64,000 nt of DNA from Blastomyces gilchristii SLH14081. Lineage: Eukaryota > Ascomycota > Eurotiomycetes > Onygenales > Ajellomycetaceae. The position numbers were made by a program, and so were the translations under genes. Below, piece after piece: positions 36,118 through 48,671 of the stretch. The first letter of the stretch is position 1; each line of letters begins with the position of its first letter. The stretch spans positions 940,976-1,004,975 of the forward strand of contig NW_003101680.1 of assembly GCF_000003855.2 (NCBI RefSeq), read 5' to 3'. A model generated the notes under the pieces. That model saw nothing but the letters and a program-made list of their open reading frames with translations. It had not been told where the DNA came from and did no database searches.

Positions 36118-39100
36118 TTTATATAAACACAAGTTAAAATGTAAGAGATAGTTGACTGTGAATACTAGATCTGACCAGCTGCTTAAGATTAAATATTGTA
36201 ATGATTTCAATTCTTGATAATATCTTATAGCTGTAAAGTTATTATTCAATCTTTCTCTCTTATCAGGTAAGAATTTCAGTTATATATCAGTTATTATCAG
36301 AGTATCAGCTGAATTTATCTTATTTATATTAAAATCTTCAAGAATCTTCTCAATATAACAGCTCTGTGTAATCACTAGATTATTATTTCTCTAATATTTA
36401 ATCTTCATCTCAAGATATGACTTGATCTCTTTAACATTCTTTGTCTCAAATCTCTTTATAATCTCTTTTAATACTCAGTCTAATTACTGTTCTTGAGATT
36501 CTGTCACTTAATAATCATCAATATACAGTGTCAGATAGATTTTATGAATAGAGTGATATAGAAATTCACTGTTATAAGATAATATCTTAAATCTTAATAT
36601 AGTCAGATACTCTGTTATGAGAAAATATTATATTCTTACAGCTTGCTTCATTTCATATAGACTCTGACAGAGTAATTTTATTAAGCTCTCTCTGTCATGT
36701 TTAATATCTGTGAGTAGTTATATATAGATCATCTCATTCTGTAATAGTATATTATTTAAAAATGCAGATATATAGTCAATCAATTTAATCTTTTATTCTT
36801 TAATAGTTGATATAGTGAATAGACTGTATGATGTAGACTCTGATATCACTGTAGTATATAATCTTATATAATAAATACTCTGCTATTGCAAGAATTCTCT
36901 AATCACTCAGTGAGCTCTAAAGTGAATGATTTCTTTCTTATTATTAAATTTTCAATTATATACTTATTTATCTATAAGAATATTCATTTTCAAAGCCTTC
37001 TTAATAATAATATATATCTTCTTCTATTTAAATATCTTAATCTTCTTTTTTATTATCTCATATTAATAGTCTCAGTCTGAGCTTCTATTGACTTTCATTA
37101 GTGTAGTTAATCAGTCTGTCAGAATACTTAGAATAGAATCATTCTCATTAATAAGATCTTCAGACTCTTTATTTATAATAAGTTATATCTTATTATCTAG
37201 AAGATAGATTAAATTAATTACACTCTCTAAGTTCTTATTAATAATTATCTTCAAAGCATCTGACTTTTTCTTTATAAGTCTTTTTAAAAGACAGTATTAT
37301 TATCTCTCTCTGATATTCAGAATGTTTAATTCATTATATAATTCATTGAATTCTCTCACTGTATTTACAGATATATTTACACTCATATCAAGAGCTTCAT
37401 TAAATATAATATCTTGTACAATCTTAAGATAATATGCAATAGAATCTCATATACAATATTAATATAATTCTTGATATTCAATCAGCTGTCATTTCTTATT
37501 ATCAGTTCTATTCATAAGCTTATTTAATACTTTTAAATTCTTCTTATAGATCTTGCACTCTCATCTTCATATTCAATGAATAGAAGATTATATCTCAGTT
37601 CAAGCTTTAAAAGATATAAATGATGTTTCTTTCTTACATTCAAATATCTTTATTAATGTTGAGAATGTGTTGATTATTATAATTATAGCTTATATTACTT
37701 CATTTCAAAGTTCTCTTTCTAATTCACTATTAAATAATAGACTTTATATCTTTTCTACAACTATTCAATTCACATGTTTCACTGAGTCATTCAATTGTGA
37801 TATATTAGATGTAGTTATTTTATATACTATTTCTTTACTCTGATAGTAAATCTTAAGTTCTTAACTTTTGAACTCTTCTTCATCATCTCAGTGTAGAATT
37901 TTAACTTAATATTGTATAGTTATCTTAATATCTGTGATAAAATTTATTAATCTTGCAGTAGATTCTCTCTTTCTTATTATAAGAATTACTTATCTATAAT
38001 AGATTATATCATTTATTATACTTAATCAGTAGCTTATATCTTCTCTAGTGAGAATATCATTTCTGTTGAAAAGTGTTTTTTCATTCTCTACTAGATCAAT
38101 GAAGAATCTTATTATTAGTTTAATAGCTTATATTATAGATATAAAGATTGAATATGTTATTTTTATCTATATACAGATCTTACAGAATGATAAAGCTCTG
38201 TCACTCTTTATTCTTATTTCTAGTTATGAATCTGCTGTCATTTTTGCAATATCTGTGAGATTCAGATATTCTAGCTTTTAATGTTATTGTATTATTATAA
38301 GTTCTATAATCTTTGTATTATTTCTTTCAGATAGTATTAATATTATATCATCTTTCATCTGTAATATATTTACAGATTCAAAATTATCATTGAGTATAGT
38401 AAACTGAATTAAGTCTCTGTATATAATCAGTCTTTTTATCTCATAGATATCATTCTCATTTAATCTTACTGTAAATGAGAATATGCAGTCAGAAGACATA
38501 ATTAATATAGTATAATTATTCTTATATATCAACTGCTTATGAATATAACTCTGATATATAAGCTTACTCATACTTATGAAATTCACTTCTAACTTCAGAA
38601 TATAGTGAATATTATTTAACAGCATATCTGTCTCTTTTACTGATATCTTTGTATCTTCTATAACTGCAGTGAGAACTACTGTTTTATCTGTTATTTTTAA
38701 CATTACTTTCATCTTCTGAGATTTTATTATAATAAAATCTCTGTGAGATGTGACATAAGTATCTGATTCAGAGTCTAGAATTCAGATATCTTTTTCTATC
38801 TAATCACTTATATAGACCTTTTCTTTAATATAAAATACTTACTTTATAATGTTATAAATACAAGTAGTATCTGTATTCTCTGCATTCTTATCTTTATTCT
38901 TGTTTCTATTGATGTTGAAATTTGAATTTGAAGAACATTTCTCAGAGTATTTCTTTCAACAGTTAGTCTGAATATAATCAATCTTTTGATAATAATAGCA
39001 GATTCTTGTATCATTATCTCTATATTTAGGTTTAAATTCAGTGTTTTTATTCTTATTATTATCTTTATTCTTGCCTTTCTTATCCTTGTCTTAAGTGTTA

Positions 39101-40300
39101 TTTACAGAATTTTTTGTGGATTCAGTACTACTATTTTTCACAGTAGAAAGTCATAGAAGTATGTCACAGACTCACAGTACAATCTTATAAAGTCTTCTTC
39201 TAAAGATCTTAAATTATTCTTATTAATCTGATTTATTCTATTCTTTATAAAGAATACTCAATCTCTATTAACTTCTGTCAGTAATCTATTGAAAAACATA
39301 ATATTTTCAATCTTATATTTCAGACAGATACAATTAGTTCTGATAATAATTAATTATTTAATAAAAGCTCTGTCAGATTCTTTACTTTTAAAGATTATTT
39401 TAATAAGCTCTTTAAATAAATGAGTTCTATATACAGCAGATCTCTCAAAAAAGTTATTCTTTATAATAGTTTATAGAGTATAAGCTGATAATTTAAACTT
39501 CTTAAATATAGTGAAATGAGTCTTGATCTGCAGAATAATTACAGACTATATATAATTATATAATCAAAGATTGTATTCTTTTCAGAAATATTATATATTC
39601 ATAGTAATATTCTTATTAAAATTATTATCTTTAAGAATATCATTAGTTTTAGACTGCTTTATAGTCAAAAGAATTTTCTCTCTTTATATTAAATAGTTGA
39701 TAAATTTAGTGAGAACTATTAATCTTTTAATAAGTCTTACTTAGCTTCTGAATTCTTTAAGAACTTTTATTATAACAGATATCTTCTCTTTTTATTAAAG
39801 ATATTCTGTCAGATTCACTCTTATCTTATTACTTATAAAAGTCTTACTTCTACTGATCTTCATACACTCAATCTCATACTGAAGTCTTATAATTTCAAGT
39901 CTCATACAGGTCTTCTCACTCACTGAGCTATTATTATTTCAGTTATTTAAGTCTCTTATATTATCTGACATCTCACTGATACCTTCAATCAGATCTTTAT
40001 ATATATTAAACTTATCAGACTGTTTCTCTGTAATAATTTCATTCAGCTTAAATATCTCTGAAACAGTCACTTTTCAGTTCATTGCAGATGTTAATAAGCT
40101 CATACTTAATTCTTCTTATACTTCAGATATTTATGAATTTCTTCTTCTATACATTAATATATAATTCTTTATTATTATTATTATTATTCTTCAATTATAG
40201 ATGTATGCAGTCAGAGACTATGACATCTACCTGAGAACTTTTAGTTCTCAGAGTTTTTCCTATATCTGTAAAGTTAACTATTATACATTCATCAATTTCA
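36118..40300 (-). mobile_element. Ty1/copia element, gag to reverse transcriptase part (degenerate)
   Basis: Read leftward, this holds the 5' and central parts of the copia polyprotein. Gag is at about 40130-39000 with a CCHC knuckle at 39000-38959, second Cys changed to Tyr. Next is the protease/pre-integrase segment (38712-38284) with the LNNIHYILKLEVNFISMSKL block, then integrase (~38200-37200) and reverse transcriptase (~37000-36130). The RT catalytic YIDD is retained at 36514-36525. The frame runs to the gypsy insertion at 36118 and resumes at 28869. Total copia internal length is about 5 kb, normal for the superfamily. Many stops make it non-functional. Confidence 0.85.
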
Positions 40301-40549
40301 GATATGCAAAATCAGAAAATTCCAGCTCAGAATACAAAAACAGTTTACAAATTACAGTGTTTTAACATCATCTCATACTTTGAAATCATTTGACAATATC
40401 ATGACAAAGGAAAAGAGAACACAGTCTTAAAGATAGACACATTAAATAGATAGACAGAAAGAAATTGAAATGAAAAGATAAAATAAAGAAAGACTGTAAC
40501 AAAACAAATTATTAAAAGATAGTATATAGCTGTTTTAACAGACTATATC

Positions 40550-43500
40550 TGGTTGATTTCCTCCTCTTCATATTCAGATAATTCTGAATTTAGCTATTTT
40601 CTTGTAGCTGCTTGAGTTTCTGATAGAAAGTCTATTAAGTATTTAATTCCTGTCTCAGTTGAGAATAAGAATCTCATATTTAATTGATTTAGATCATACT
40701 TCTCTTTCAATCTGGCTCTGAGACTATTGTATAATGCACAGTGTATTATAATATGCTCAGAATTCTCATTTGTATTGCAGAATGAGCATTCTATTGAGTC
40801 AAATCTATCATTAAATCTTTGTATATAAGATTTGAAATAGTCATATCCTAGTTTCAGCTGTATTATAGATGAGAATATTTTCTTTTTACATTTAATTAAA
40901 CAAGATTTCCACTTGGGTTTTATTTCAAATCTTGAATAATGTATACTCTTCTTTTATTTCTGCCAGCTTTCATTTCACTTGTCTAAACAAGATTCTTTTA
41001 TTTTTCTCTTTATAAAAGACCAGAACATAATTTTTTGAATAGATCTGCTTAATTCTGCACTCTTTTTTGCAGCTGAATCAGCCAATTCATTATCATGAAT
41101 ATTCATATGAGCAGGAACTCAGTGCAGATAAATTATCAGCTTTGATATTCTTCTCTTTTGAATTTTCAAAATAGAGTTTAAGATCAGTTCAAGATTCATT
41201 TGATTATTATGAATCTGACTATTTCTAAGTCTTTTTAAAGCAGCTTGACTATCAGAGAATATTCATATCTCTTTCAAACAATTTCCTCTTTTATAAGATT
41301 TTATTTCAATGAGTTTGAAAGCTTTCACTATTGTAAATAGTTCAGCATCAAAGACTTCACATTCAGAGTCTAGATTTCAGAAATCTGAGATAAAATTGAT
41401 ATTATCTTCAGTATAAGCAATGTCTGTATCTAATCTATTCAAGTTCTCATTTTTTGAGCCATCTGAATAAATCAGAATAGAGTTCTTTATATTGATTGTA
41501 GAAATTCTCTTCAAATGCTGTTCATATTCTTTCTCTTTTGATAGTTCACTTATTTATAAGTCTATAAGAGATTCAAGCTTTTCTCTCCAGAGAGATAACT
41601 TCTCATGATCAACTTTTTCAACATTTAAAGAAGAAAATTGATTTTTAATCATAGAGTATAGTCTGTACAGTTGAGAAGGCATTTTCTTTGAAGAATTATT
41701 TTCATTTCAATCAAGAAATCTATTTCAATTCAGTTCATTTTCAGAGTTAATTAATGAAAATGAAGAAGAGACTCTTTCTCTGATTATATGATTTGAGCTC
41801 ATCTTTACAACTCTCAGAGCATAGTTCATACAGGCCTTTTCAAATCTAATAGCAGAAGGAGGAATTGAAGCTTCAATTTTCATTGCTTTAATAGAAGATG
41901 ATTTGAATGCTCTCAGAATTCTTCTCAAGGCTCTGTTTTACAGACTTGAAAGAGTTCAGTGAAATTCTCTTGATTATTTCATTAAACTTGAACTTCATAA
42001 TCAGCTACTGATGTAATACAGGCTATATATAACTGTCTCATAGCCTGGAAGAATAGACCTCTCTCTGTATTTGATAGTCTGATTATATTGTTCAATAGTC
42101 TTTCTGCCTTGACAGTTCTTTGTTGAATGTGATATTTAAAATTCAACTTGAAGTTTAATCATACTTCTAATCATTTGATATTTACACTGAGTTTAATCTC
42201 TCTATTTAAAAGAGTTAGAGATAGTTCTTTCTCATTGAATCTCAGAAAGAAGTGAATTAACTCAGTTTTATTCATATCAAATTAAATTTGATTGATATCT
42301 GCTCTAACAAAGATTTCCTCTGCAGCTTCTTCAATTACTTTCAAATTCTCTTTGATAGTTTTTGAGCTGTAGACTAGACCAATATCATTCATATAACTCA
42401 GAGATCACACTATTCTCATATTTCTATTTTTAAATAGATATACAGTGTATATTGCAAATAAAATGAGTGAGATTGAAGATCTCTGTGATACTTCTATTTT
42501 TATCTCAGTCTTGTCTTATTTCATTTCATTAAAGAAGAGTTGTATACTTCTTTTAGATATAAAACAGTTAACTTATTTTATTAGAGAAAGTAGCAGTTTT
42601 AATATCTTCAATGTCTGAATTAACTTTGACTTTGAAACATGATCAAATGCTTCTTTTATATCAATAAAAACTGCAGTTGAGACCAGACTCTCATGCTTTG
42701 CTATTTGAATATTATGAACAACTGAGAGAACAGTGTCAATTGCAGAACACTGTTTTCTATCTCTCATTTATTCACTGAATAAAAGAGAATCATCTATAGA
42801 GCTTATAAAAGATAGTTGAGTAGCTATTATCTTTTCTAAAACCTTTCCTAGGCAGTTCAATAGAGATATTACTCTATATGACTTAGAAATTGAAGTTTTT
42901 CTATTAGATTTTGTAAGAATCACTTCAGTGACTTCTCTTCAGCATTCAGAATGATATTCATTTTTCAAGAGATTGAAAAAGAGCTCAAAATATTCATTCT
43001 TTAAGTAGGAATATGTATTCTGAATAATCAAGTGATTAATTGAATCAGGACCTACAGCAGTTTTAACAGAACTTGAGAAGATAGCTGACTCTAATTCATC
43101 TTGTGTAAGATCAGGTCATTTCCAGTTATTTTCATTAATGTAGTTGAGAAGTGATATATTCTCTTTCTCTGAATCTGAATCTGAATCTGGTGAGTTCTGA
43201 AAGAGAATTCTCATGAAAGCTTGACATTTTTCCTCAAAAGAGTTTACTGTATATGATTTATTCTGAAACTCATATTCTAAGGCTGAAAGTTTTGCTACAC
43301 TTCTTGTTTTAGTATAGTTAAAAGCTTTAAAAACTTCCTTCTCTTATGCTTCTTCAAGAAATTTATTCCAGTAGTCTGTTTTAGCTCTTTTAATATCTGA
43401 AAAATATTTATTTCTGACAGCTTTGAACTCTTCATCAGATATTATATCATTCTTTTGATTTCTTCTAGCAGTAGCTAATTCTTTTCTTTTAGATGAGATA

Positions 43501-46500
43501 TTCTCATTTCATCAAGATTTTGAATACTCAGAAGATTTTCTCTTTGAAATATTATCTCTAACACTTATTAGAATAATAGATGTAATAAGCTTCACTCTAT
43601 TCTCAAGCATTTCATTTAAGATATCTTGATCAGAATTTCAATATAGCTCATTCTATCTTTCAGATTTTAACAGTTTTATGCTTTCTTCAACTGCTTTTTA
43701 ATCAGCTTTTTCAAAGTTATACTAATTAGAGAGAAGAGGATTTTCACTCATTTATTTTTCACTCAGTTCAATATTAAATTGAATAATCTCATGATCTGAT
43801 TCTGATGTCTTATTTAAATTAATAAATCAGTTTACAAGTCTTCTTTTCATTAAATTTTATGATATGAAGATTAAATCTATAATAGACTTCTATTTCATGT
43901 CTTTTCTAAAGAATGTTTATTAATCAGACTTATTAATCAAATCTATTGAATGCTCAAAGATTCATTCAATCAGATTATCAGCTCTCACTACTCTCTTACA
44001 TTCTGAATTTCATCAGAGATGATGTGCATTGAAGTCTCCTGCAATTATAGAGTTTCTTAATGAAGTTATGTTCAGAAATTCTCTATTAATTATTCAGATA
44101 TTATTATATTTCTTTAATGACTTTTCATTATAGATATTTATAAGCTGTATAGTATCAAACTCATTTTCTTTATCTATAATGTCATTCATCAGAATATCAG
44201 AGTCAGACATGATATTAAATCTTAGATTAAATTGATATCTTAATCTCTTTCTTTCATAGATCACTACTCTTGACTTTATCTCAGACTTTTGAGGTAAAAA
44301 GCAGTAGTAGCTTGAATGAGAAATGATATATTTTTACTCAGCATCAAAATTCAGCTTCTGAAGCAGTATAAAATTAACTTTTTATTCAAATGCAATTTGA
44401 AGACAAGAATAAATACAATTTGAGTTTCTATTCACATTATTTTGAATAAATGTGATTTTTGAAGAGTTTTTAAACTTTTTTTGTTGTTTTTGTTGTATAT
44501 TCATACTAAAAGAGAGTAGAGTAGAATCTAATCACTATCATCAGATAGTAGATTATAACTGTTCTGAAAAGTAGAAATCTCAACTACTTATATTATATCT
44601 AGTTTATTATCAGAGTCATTTCTCAATTCTCTAATCTTAACAGAAGTTTGAGAATTCAAATTCTGTTTATATTTAGCTGAAGAATTGAAGTTTGAAGACT
44701 TAGACAGTTGAGAGTTTCTTCTTTTTAAGCTTACAGTTGTGAGTTTACTGACTTGACTATTCTCTTCAGTTCTAGATTTACTCTGAGCTTCATCTTTTCT
44801 TCAGTTCTTTTGAGTTCTTAAAGTAAACATACATTCTTTTAAGCTAGATGCATGTTTTTCTTTGTAATTAGAGCATTTAAGCAGAGTATGTTGACATATT
44901 TCATCTCTTTTTGAGCATGTTTCACATTTATGCTCACTAGTTTTGTGATCTCTGATACAGAATGCACATTTTGAGTCTCTGAAACAGAAGATTGTAAAGT
45001 ATTCATATCTTTGACAGTTTGAACACTGTGTTTGAGCTTTGAGATTCATTCTTGAGTCTTTGTATTCATGAACTCTCATTTTCAAACCTGCTACTCTTAC
45101 TTCAGAGATCTTTGACTGTTTCATTGTCTTTGTATATACTAGAACAGAGGCATTTCTTCTGCTTTGTCTGAACTCAATTGAATTTAGTTATACAGGCTTC
45201 TTTCTTAGTTGAATAGAGTTGTATTCTTCTAATTCATTTTTGAGAAGTAGCATTTCTTCTTCACAGTCAAAAATTTCAACTGAAATATTATGAAGAATGA
45301 ATTTGTCTCACTTTTCATCTCTCTTAGATAGAATTATTGTGTTTAACAAAGATTCTACTGCTGATTTTCAGAGATTCTCATTCTGAATAAGAAATTCTGC
45401 ACTGAATTCAGGCATTGTAGTCAGAATGATGAAGTTTTTAAAGAAGAATAACTTAATTGAAGCTATAACTGATTTTTGAACTTCAATATCAGTTATTAAC
45501 TGAGAAAAGAACTGTTGATTGATTTCATTTCTAATTCTGAAAATGAGGTTTGAGTTTAGCTTATTTCTCTGCAATATATTCTGATTTGAGACTTTAAGAA
45601 TAAGTTTTCTATTTCTGAAGATTTGAAGATTTTTCTCTTTTTACATTTTTTTCTCCACTCTTCTATCACTAGAAGTATGAGCAGTATTCTTCTCAGTTTT
45701 CTCAGAATTTTGAGCAGATTTTGAGATAGCAGATTTAGAGACAGCAGGTTTAGAGATAGCAGATTCAGCTGCTTAAGCATATATTTTCTTCTAATTTAAA
45801 GAAGAATAAGAAGAGAAAGTAGAAAAGAAAGAAGAGCAAACTGAAGAGTCAGTAATTATATTAAGAATTTTCAAAGTTTTTTAAACTGTGTTTGAAATTC
45901 CAAGTTTGAACTTGATCACTTTCTGTAGTTGTCTAGTCTGAGTATGAAGAATTAACAGAACTTCTTCATTCATCTCACTCAGACACTGCTTTTCAAGAAT
46001 TTTACTTACTTTTTCAAGTTTCTGTATTTCAAGAACTTGTTGTTTCTCTATTTCTTCTTTCTTTCTTCTCTTCAGAATTTCAATCTCAGAAATAGTATTT
46101 GAGAAAGCATCTTTTTCCATATCAACTGAGTGTACTTTTGAACTTATTGTTCTTACTCAATGAAAAGTTGATCAGACTAATTCAATTGAGATATTTATTA
46201 AACTCTTTTGAATTGAAAAGTTGGTCAGACTGTTTCAATTAAGAGGTTTCTAAGCCTGTTTTCAATTGAAAAGTTGATCAGACTATTTCAAAAGAAGACT
46301 AGCAGACTTTTGTATATAAATACCTGATTTTTTTCACACTAGTTCAGTAACTAGGTTAGATTTTTGAAGAGAATCTAATAAACTAAAATTGATTTTTAAG
46401 ATAAATCAATAAAATCTTTACAATCTCTTTCTTGAGATACAGTGAGAAAAAGTATGATATTAATTGATAGTAAATCAGATAATATGACAGTTTTTGAGAG

Positions 46501-46900
46501 AAAAACTGACAAAAAAAAAATCAATTTTTTACAGAGAAATTGATTAAAACTATTCAATTTTATTTTAAATCATTCAATTCTTCTCACACAACAAGTATGC
46601 AACTTAAATCAGTTAATAAAGAGTGTAAAAAAGAATTAAGTATTAATGAAAGCTCTTCAGCCACTGAAAAAGTAATTCTTACTTAAAAGAATATGAAATT
46701 ATGACAGAAAACAACTCTGTTTTTAATTCTTTGTAAGAATATTGTATAAAATTCAGAGAAAAACACCTTACTTTTTCAAGAGAAGTAAAAAACTATTTCT
46801 AAGATCTTTTTTTTTTTTGCATTAACTGCTGTAGAAGAATGAGATAGAAACTGCTAAGATATACACTACTATATACTCTCTATCAAGACTTTCCCTCTTC
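40550..46900 (-). mobile_element. Tad1-like LINE retrotransposon (degenerate)
   Basis: Ends are approximate. On the minus strand, ORF1 spans about 46120-44801: a Lys/Glu-rich coiled N-terminal part, then clustered Cys/His knuckles (CSNCQRYEYFTIFC, CAFC..H, CETC) at about 45030-44850. ORF2 follows: an endonuclease region (~44450-43700) and reverse transcriptase with TAVFIDIKEAFDHVSKSKLI near 42690. The RT active site reads YMND at 42395-42384. A ribonuclease H runs ~41485-41050, with YSDGS, AELF, SDSQAALKRL and NELADSAA. A terminal Cys/His motif (CSFCNTNENSEHIIIHC) lies near 40790. The RNase H acidic residues survive, but stops are frequent. Tad1-type LINEs with this order are common in fungi. 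No poly-A tail or target duplication was identified. Confidence 0.82.
46140..46310 (-). repeat. Short imperfect tandem repeat upstream of LINE ORF1
   Basis: The string GAAAAGTTG[AG]TCAGACT recurs three times at roughly 60-bp spacing, each followed by TTCAATT or a similar sequence. It lies directly upstream of ORF1 and could be a repeat array in the LINE 5' untranslated/promoter region. Confidence 0.6.
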
Positions 46901-47149
46901 AGAGTCTTGATATTATAGAGAATATAAGTCTGTTTCTATATAATAATGTAAATATTGTCAGCAGGATGTAGAGGAACTGGTTATTTATATCTCAAAATAG
47001 AAGACTTTGTCAATGATTATATCAATATAGAGTTAATTCTTAAATTCAATAGAAATTTAGTGTTGCTGTTCTCAATTTCTTGCAGAATCTATTGAATATT
47101 GAGATATTAAAACTAGATTTAATATATCTCACTGTGCAGGGATCAAAGG

Positions 47150-47690
47150 CTCAGTCAGACCTTGGGGTATACTGATTTTATAGTTATTGATGTGCTGTTG
47201 ACTCGTTGTCTGTTGATTATGTGCTTGATATTATCGCCGAGGTATCTTTTTGTATTTTTCTGCCGGGGATGGGCCAGATTGGGAAGGGCGGTACGAGGGT
47301 GGGACTTGGCGTTGGTGTTTTGGAACATCAAAGATGGACAGGGTTTTCGCGGAGGTCGCTTCTCAGATATCTCCACAACTACAGATCGGGGATCTTCCAA
47401 AATCGAGAAGATTGGTGCATACGGCTAGGTCTCTTCACCTTACAATTTGTATGGCAATTTGGCCCGGGGTTGTGGTGTGGTAGGGGAGAATGGGGGATAA
47501 TCCCACGCAGGAGTTCCGAACGACGTCTGGTTCACGTTTGGCTGGATAACTCCACCACCACACGGGGTATGCGGTCGGCGATGGGGTCAAAATGCTCGTA
47601 TGATCGAGGGCTTTTCGATGGATCTATCGGCGGGTTCTTATTCGAAAAATCGAGCGAGTTCGTGGTGGAGCGGTTGATAGCAGATTGGAG
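47150..47690. other. GC-normal island inside the transposon nest
   Basis: The sequence abruptly regains CpG, CC and GG dinucleotides at about 47150 and loses them again near 47690, although it lies between the LINE and the right terminal repeat. An 81-residue open frame is present at 47400-47155 on the minus strand, and longer but unrecognised frames exist on the plus strand. I match it to no gene family. It may be a late insertion or an untouched piece of the copia leader. Confidence 0.5.
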
Positions 47691-47880
47691 AATTTCTTAT
47701 ATTTACAAAGTATATATAATTCTTCATTAAGTCAGGCTTTTCACCTGATCTCAGGTTCATTATAGGTTCAATTAATCAATAAATTATCTAGACACACTTG
47801 TAATGATGTATGAAGATGTCAATTTAGCATATTATTGCAGTTATTCATTGCTTACAAAGAGCTTCATAACCTCTTAAAGA

Positions 47881-47976
47881 ATAACATTGTTGTGTTGTAT
47901 TGTAATCTAACTACGCGAGTTACACTAAATAGGTTGGGGTGGCACGTGACTAGAGTAGGTGTAGTAATCACCAACA
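47881..47976 (-). repeat. Right 96-bp terminal repeat of the nest (probable copia 5' LTR)
   Basis: Second copy of the 96-bp sequence at 27968-28063, with two G-to-A differences. Read on the minus strand it is followed inward by AGAGGTTATGAAGCTC, which weakly resembles copia-type tRNA primer-binding sites. It is flanked on the right by ordinary spacer. The 20-kb distance to its partner reflects the nested insertions. Confidence 0.65.
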
Positions 47977-48608
47977 GTAGCTACCTACTCGGTACATATT
48001 CTCTTTTGCCGCCAGAGAGAGGGGGGGGGTTGATCACCTGCATCAACATTCAATTCATCATCCCTATGTCTTCAACCTCTATGTATGTACATGTACAGAG
48101 TACATTACATGAACACAGTGAGTGCTGTTCAATGCTGTTCATGATTCTATCTATGACATTGCTTCCCTCCTCTAATCCGTAGTTACTTACTATTATGGAA
48201 GAAAAAGCCACCACTCACACACATCACAGGGCTAGAAAATGGCGTGCTCAGACAAATCACTGAACTTCTTGCTACACAGATACACAGAAAAACTAGCAGT
48301 AACTTTTATATTAGTAGTTACGCACAGCTCTGAAAATGTAAATCCTCATCACCAGCCTCCCTACTACACTAATAAGAAGTAAAGAGTCATATGTATATAC
48401 TATACTGTCCATACACACATGAGTCCCTTCTTGCCCCTCTACCCCATAAATCTAGTGAGAGAGAAAAAAGATTTTAGTTCAATATCGGACCTGCTGCAGT
48501 TTCAGAGAGAGAGAAAATCACATTTTTCAGTTCAAGCAAAATCACAGAACCAGAAAGAATTAGCATGTAACTACTACTGTACATGATATCTATGAACACT
48601 AGCAGCAG

Positions 48609-48654
<46 letters not shown>

Positions 48655-48671
48655 AGAGAGAGAGAGAGAGA
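48609..48671 (+). repeat. Poly-A (43) plus (AG)n tract
   Basis: Forty-three A residues are followed directly by about ten AG units. This could be the relic of a retroposon tail or a simple microsatellite. Confidence 0.95.

Noticed and set aside
40250..40550. Copia 5' LTR next to gag
   Set aside because: No similarity to the 96-bp repeat here; the LINE 3' region occupies it.
28870..46900. Small open frames in the AT-rich block as separate genes
   Set aside because: They are fragments of the three degenerate retrotransposons or chance frames in AT-rich DNA.
47206..47730. 174-codon plus-strand frame in the GC island
   Set aside because: No family recognised and competing frames on the other strand; described as an island, not a gene.
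28865..47980. A CRISPR-like or tandem array
   Set aside because: Repeats are two-copy LTRs and simple sequence; organism is a fungus.
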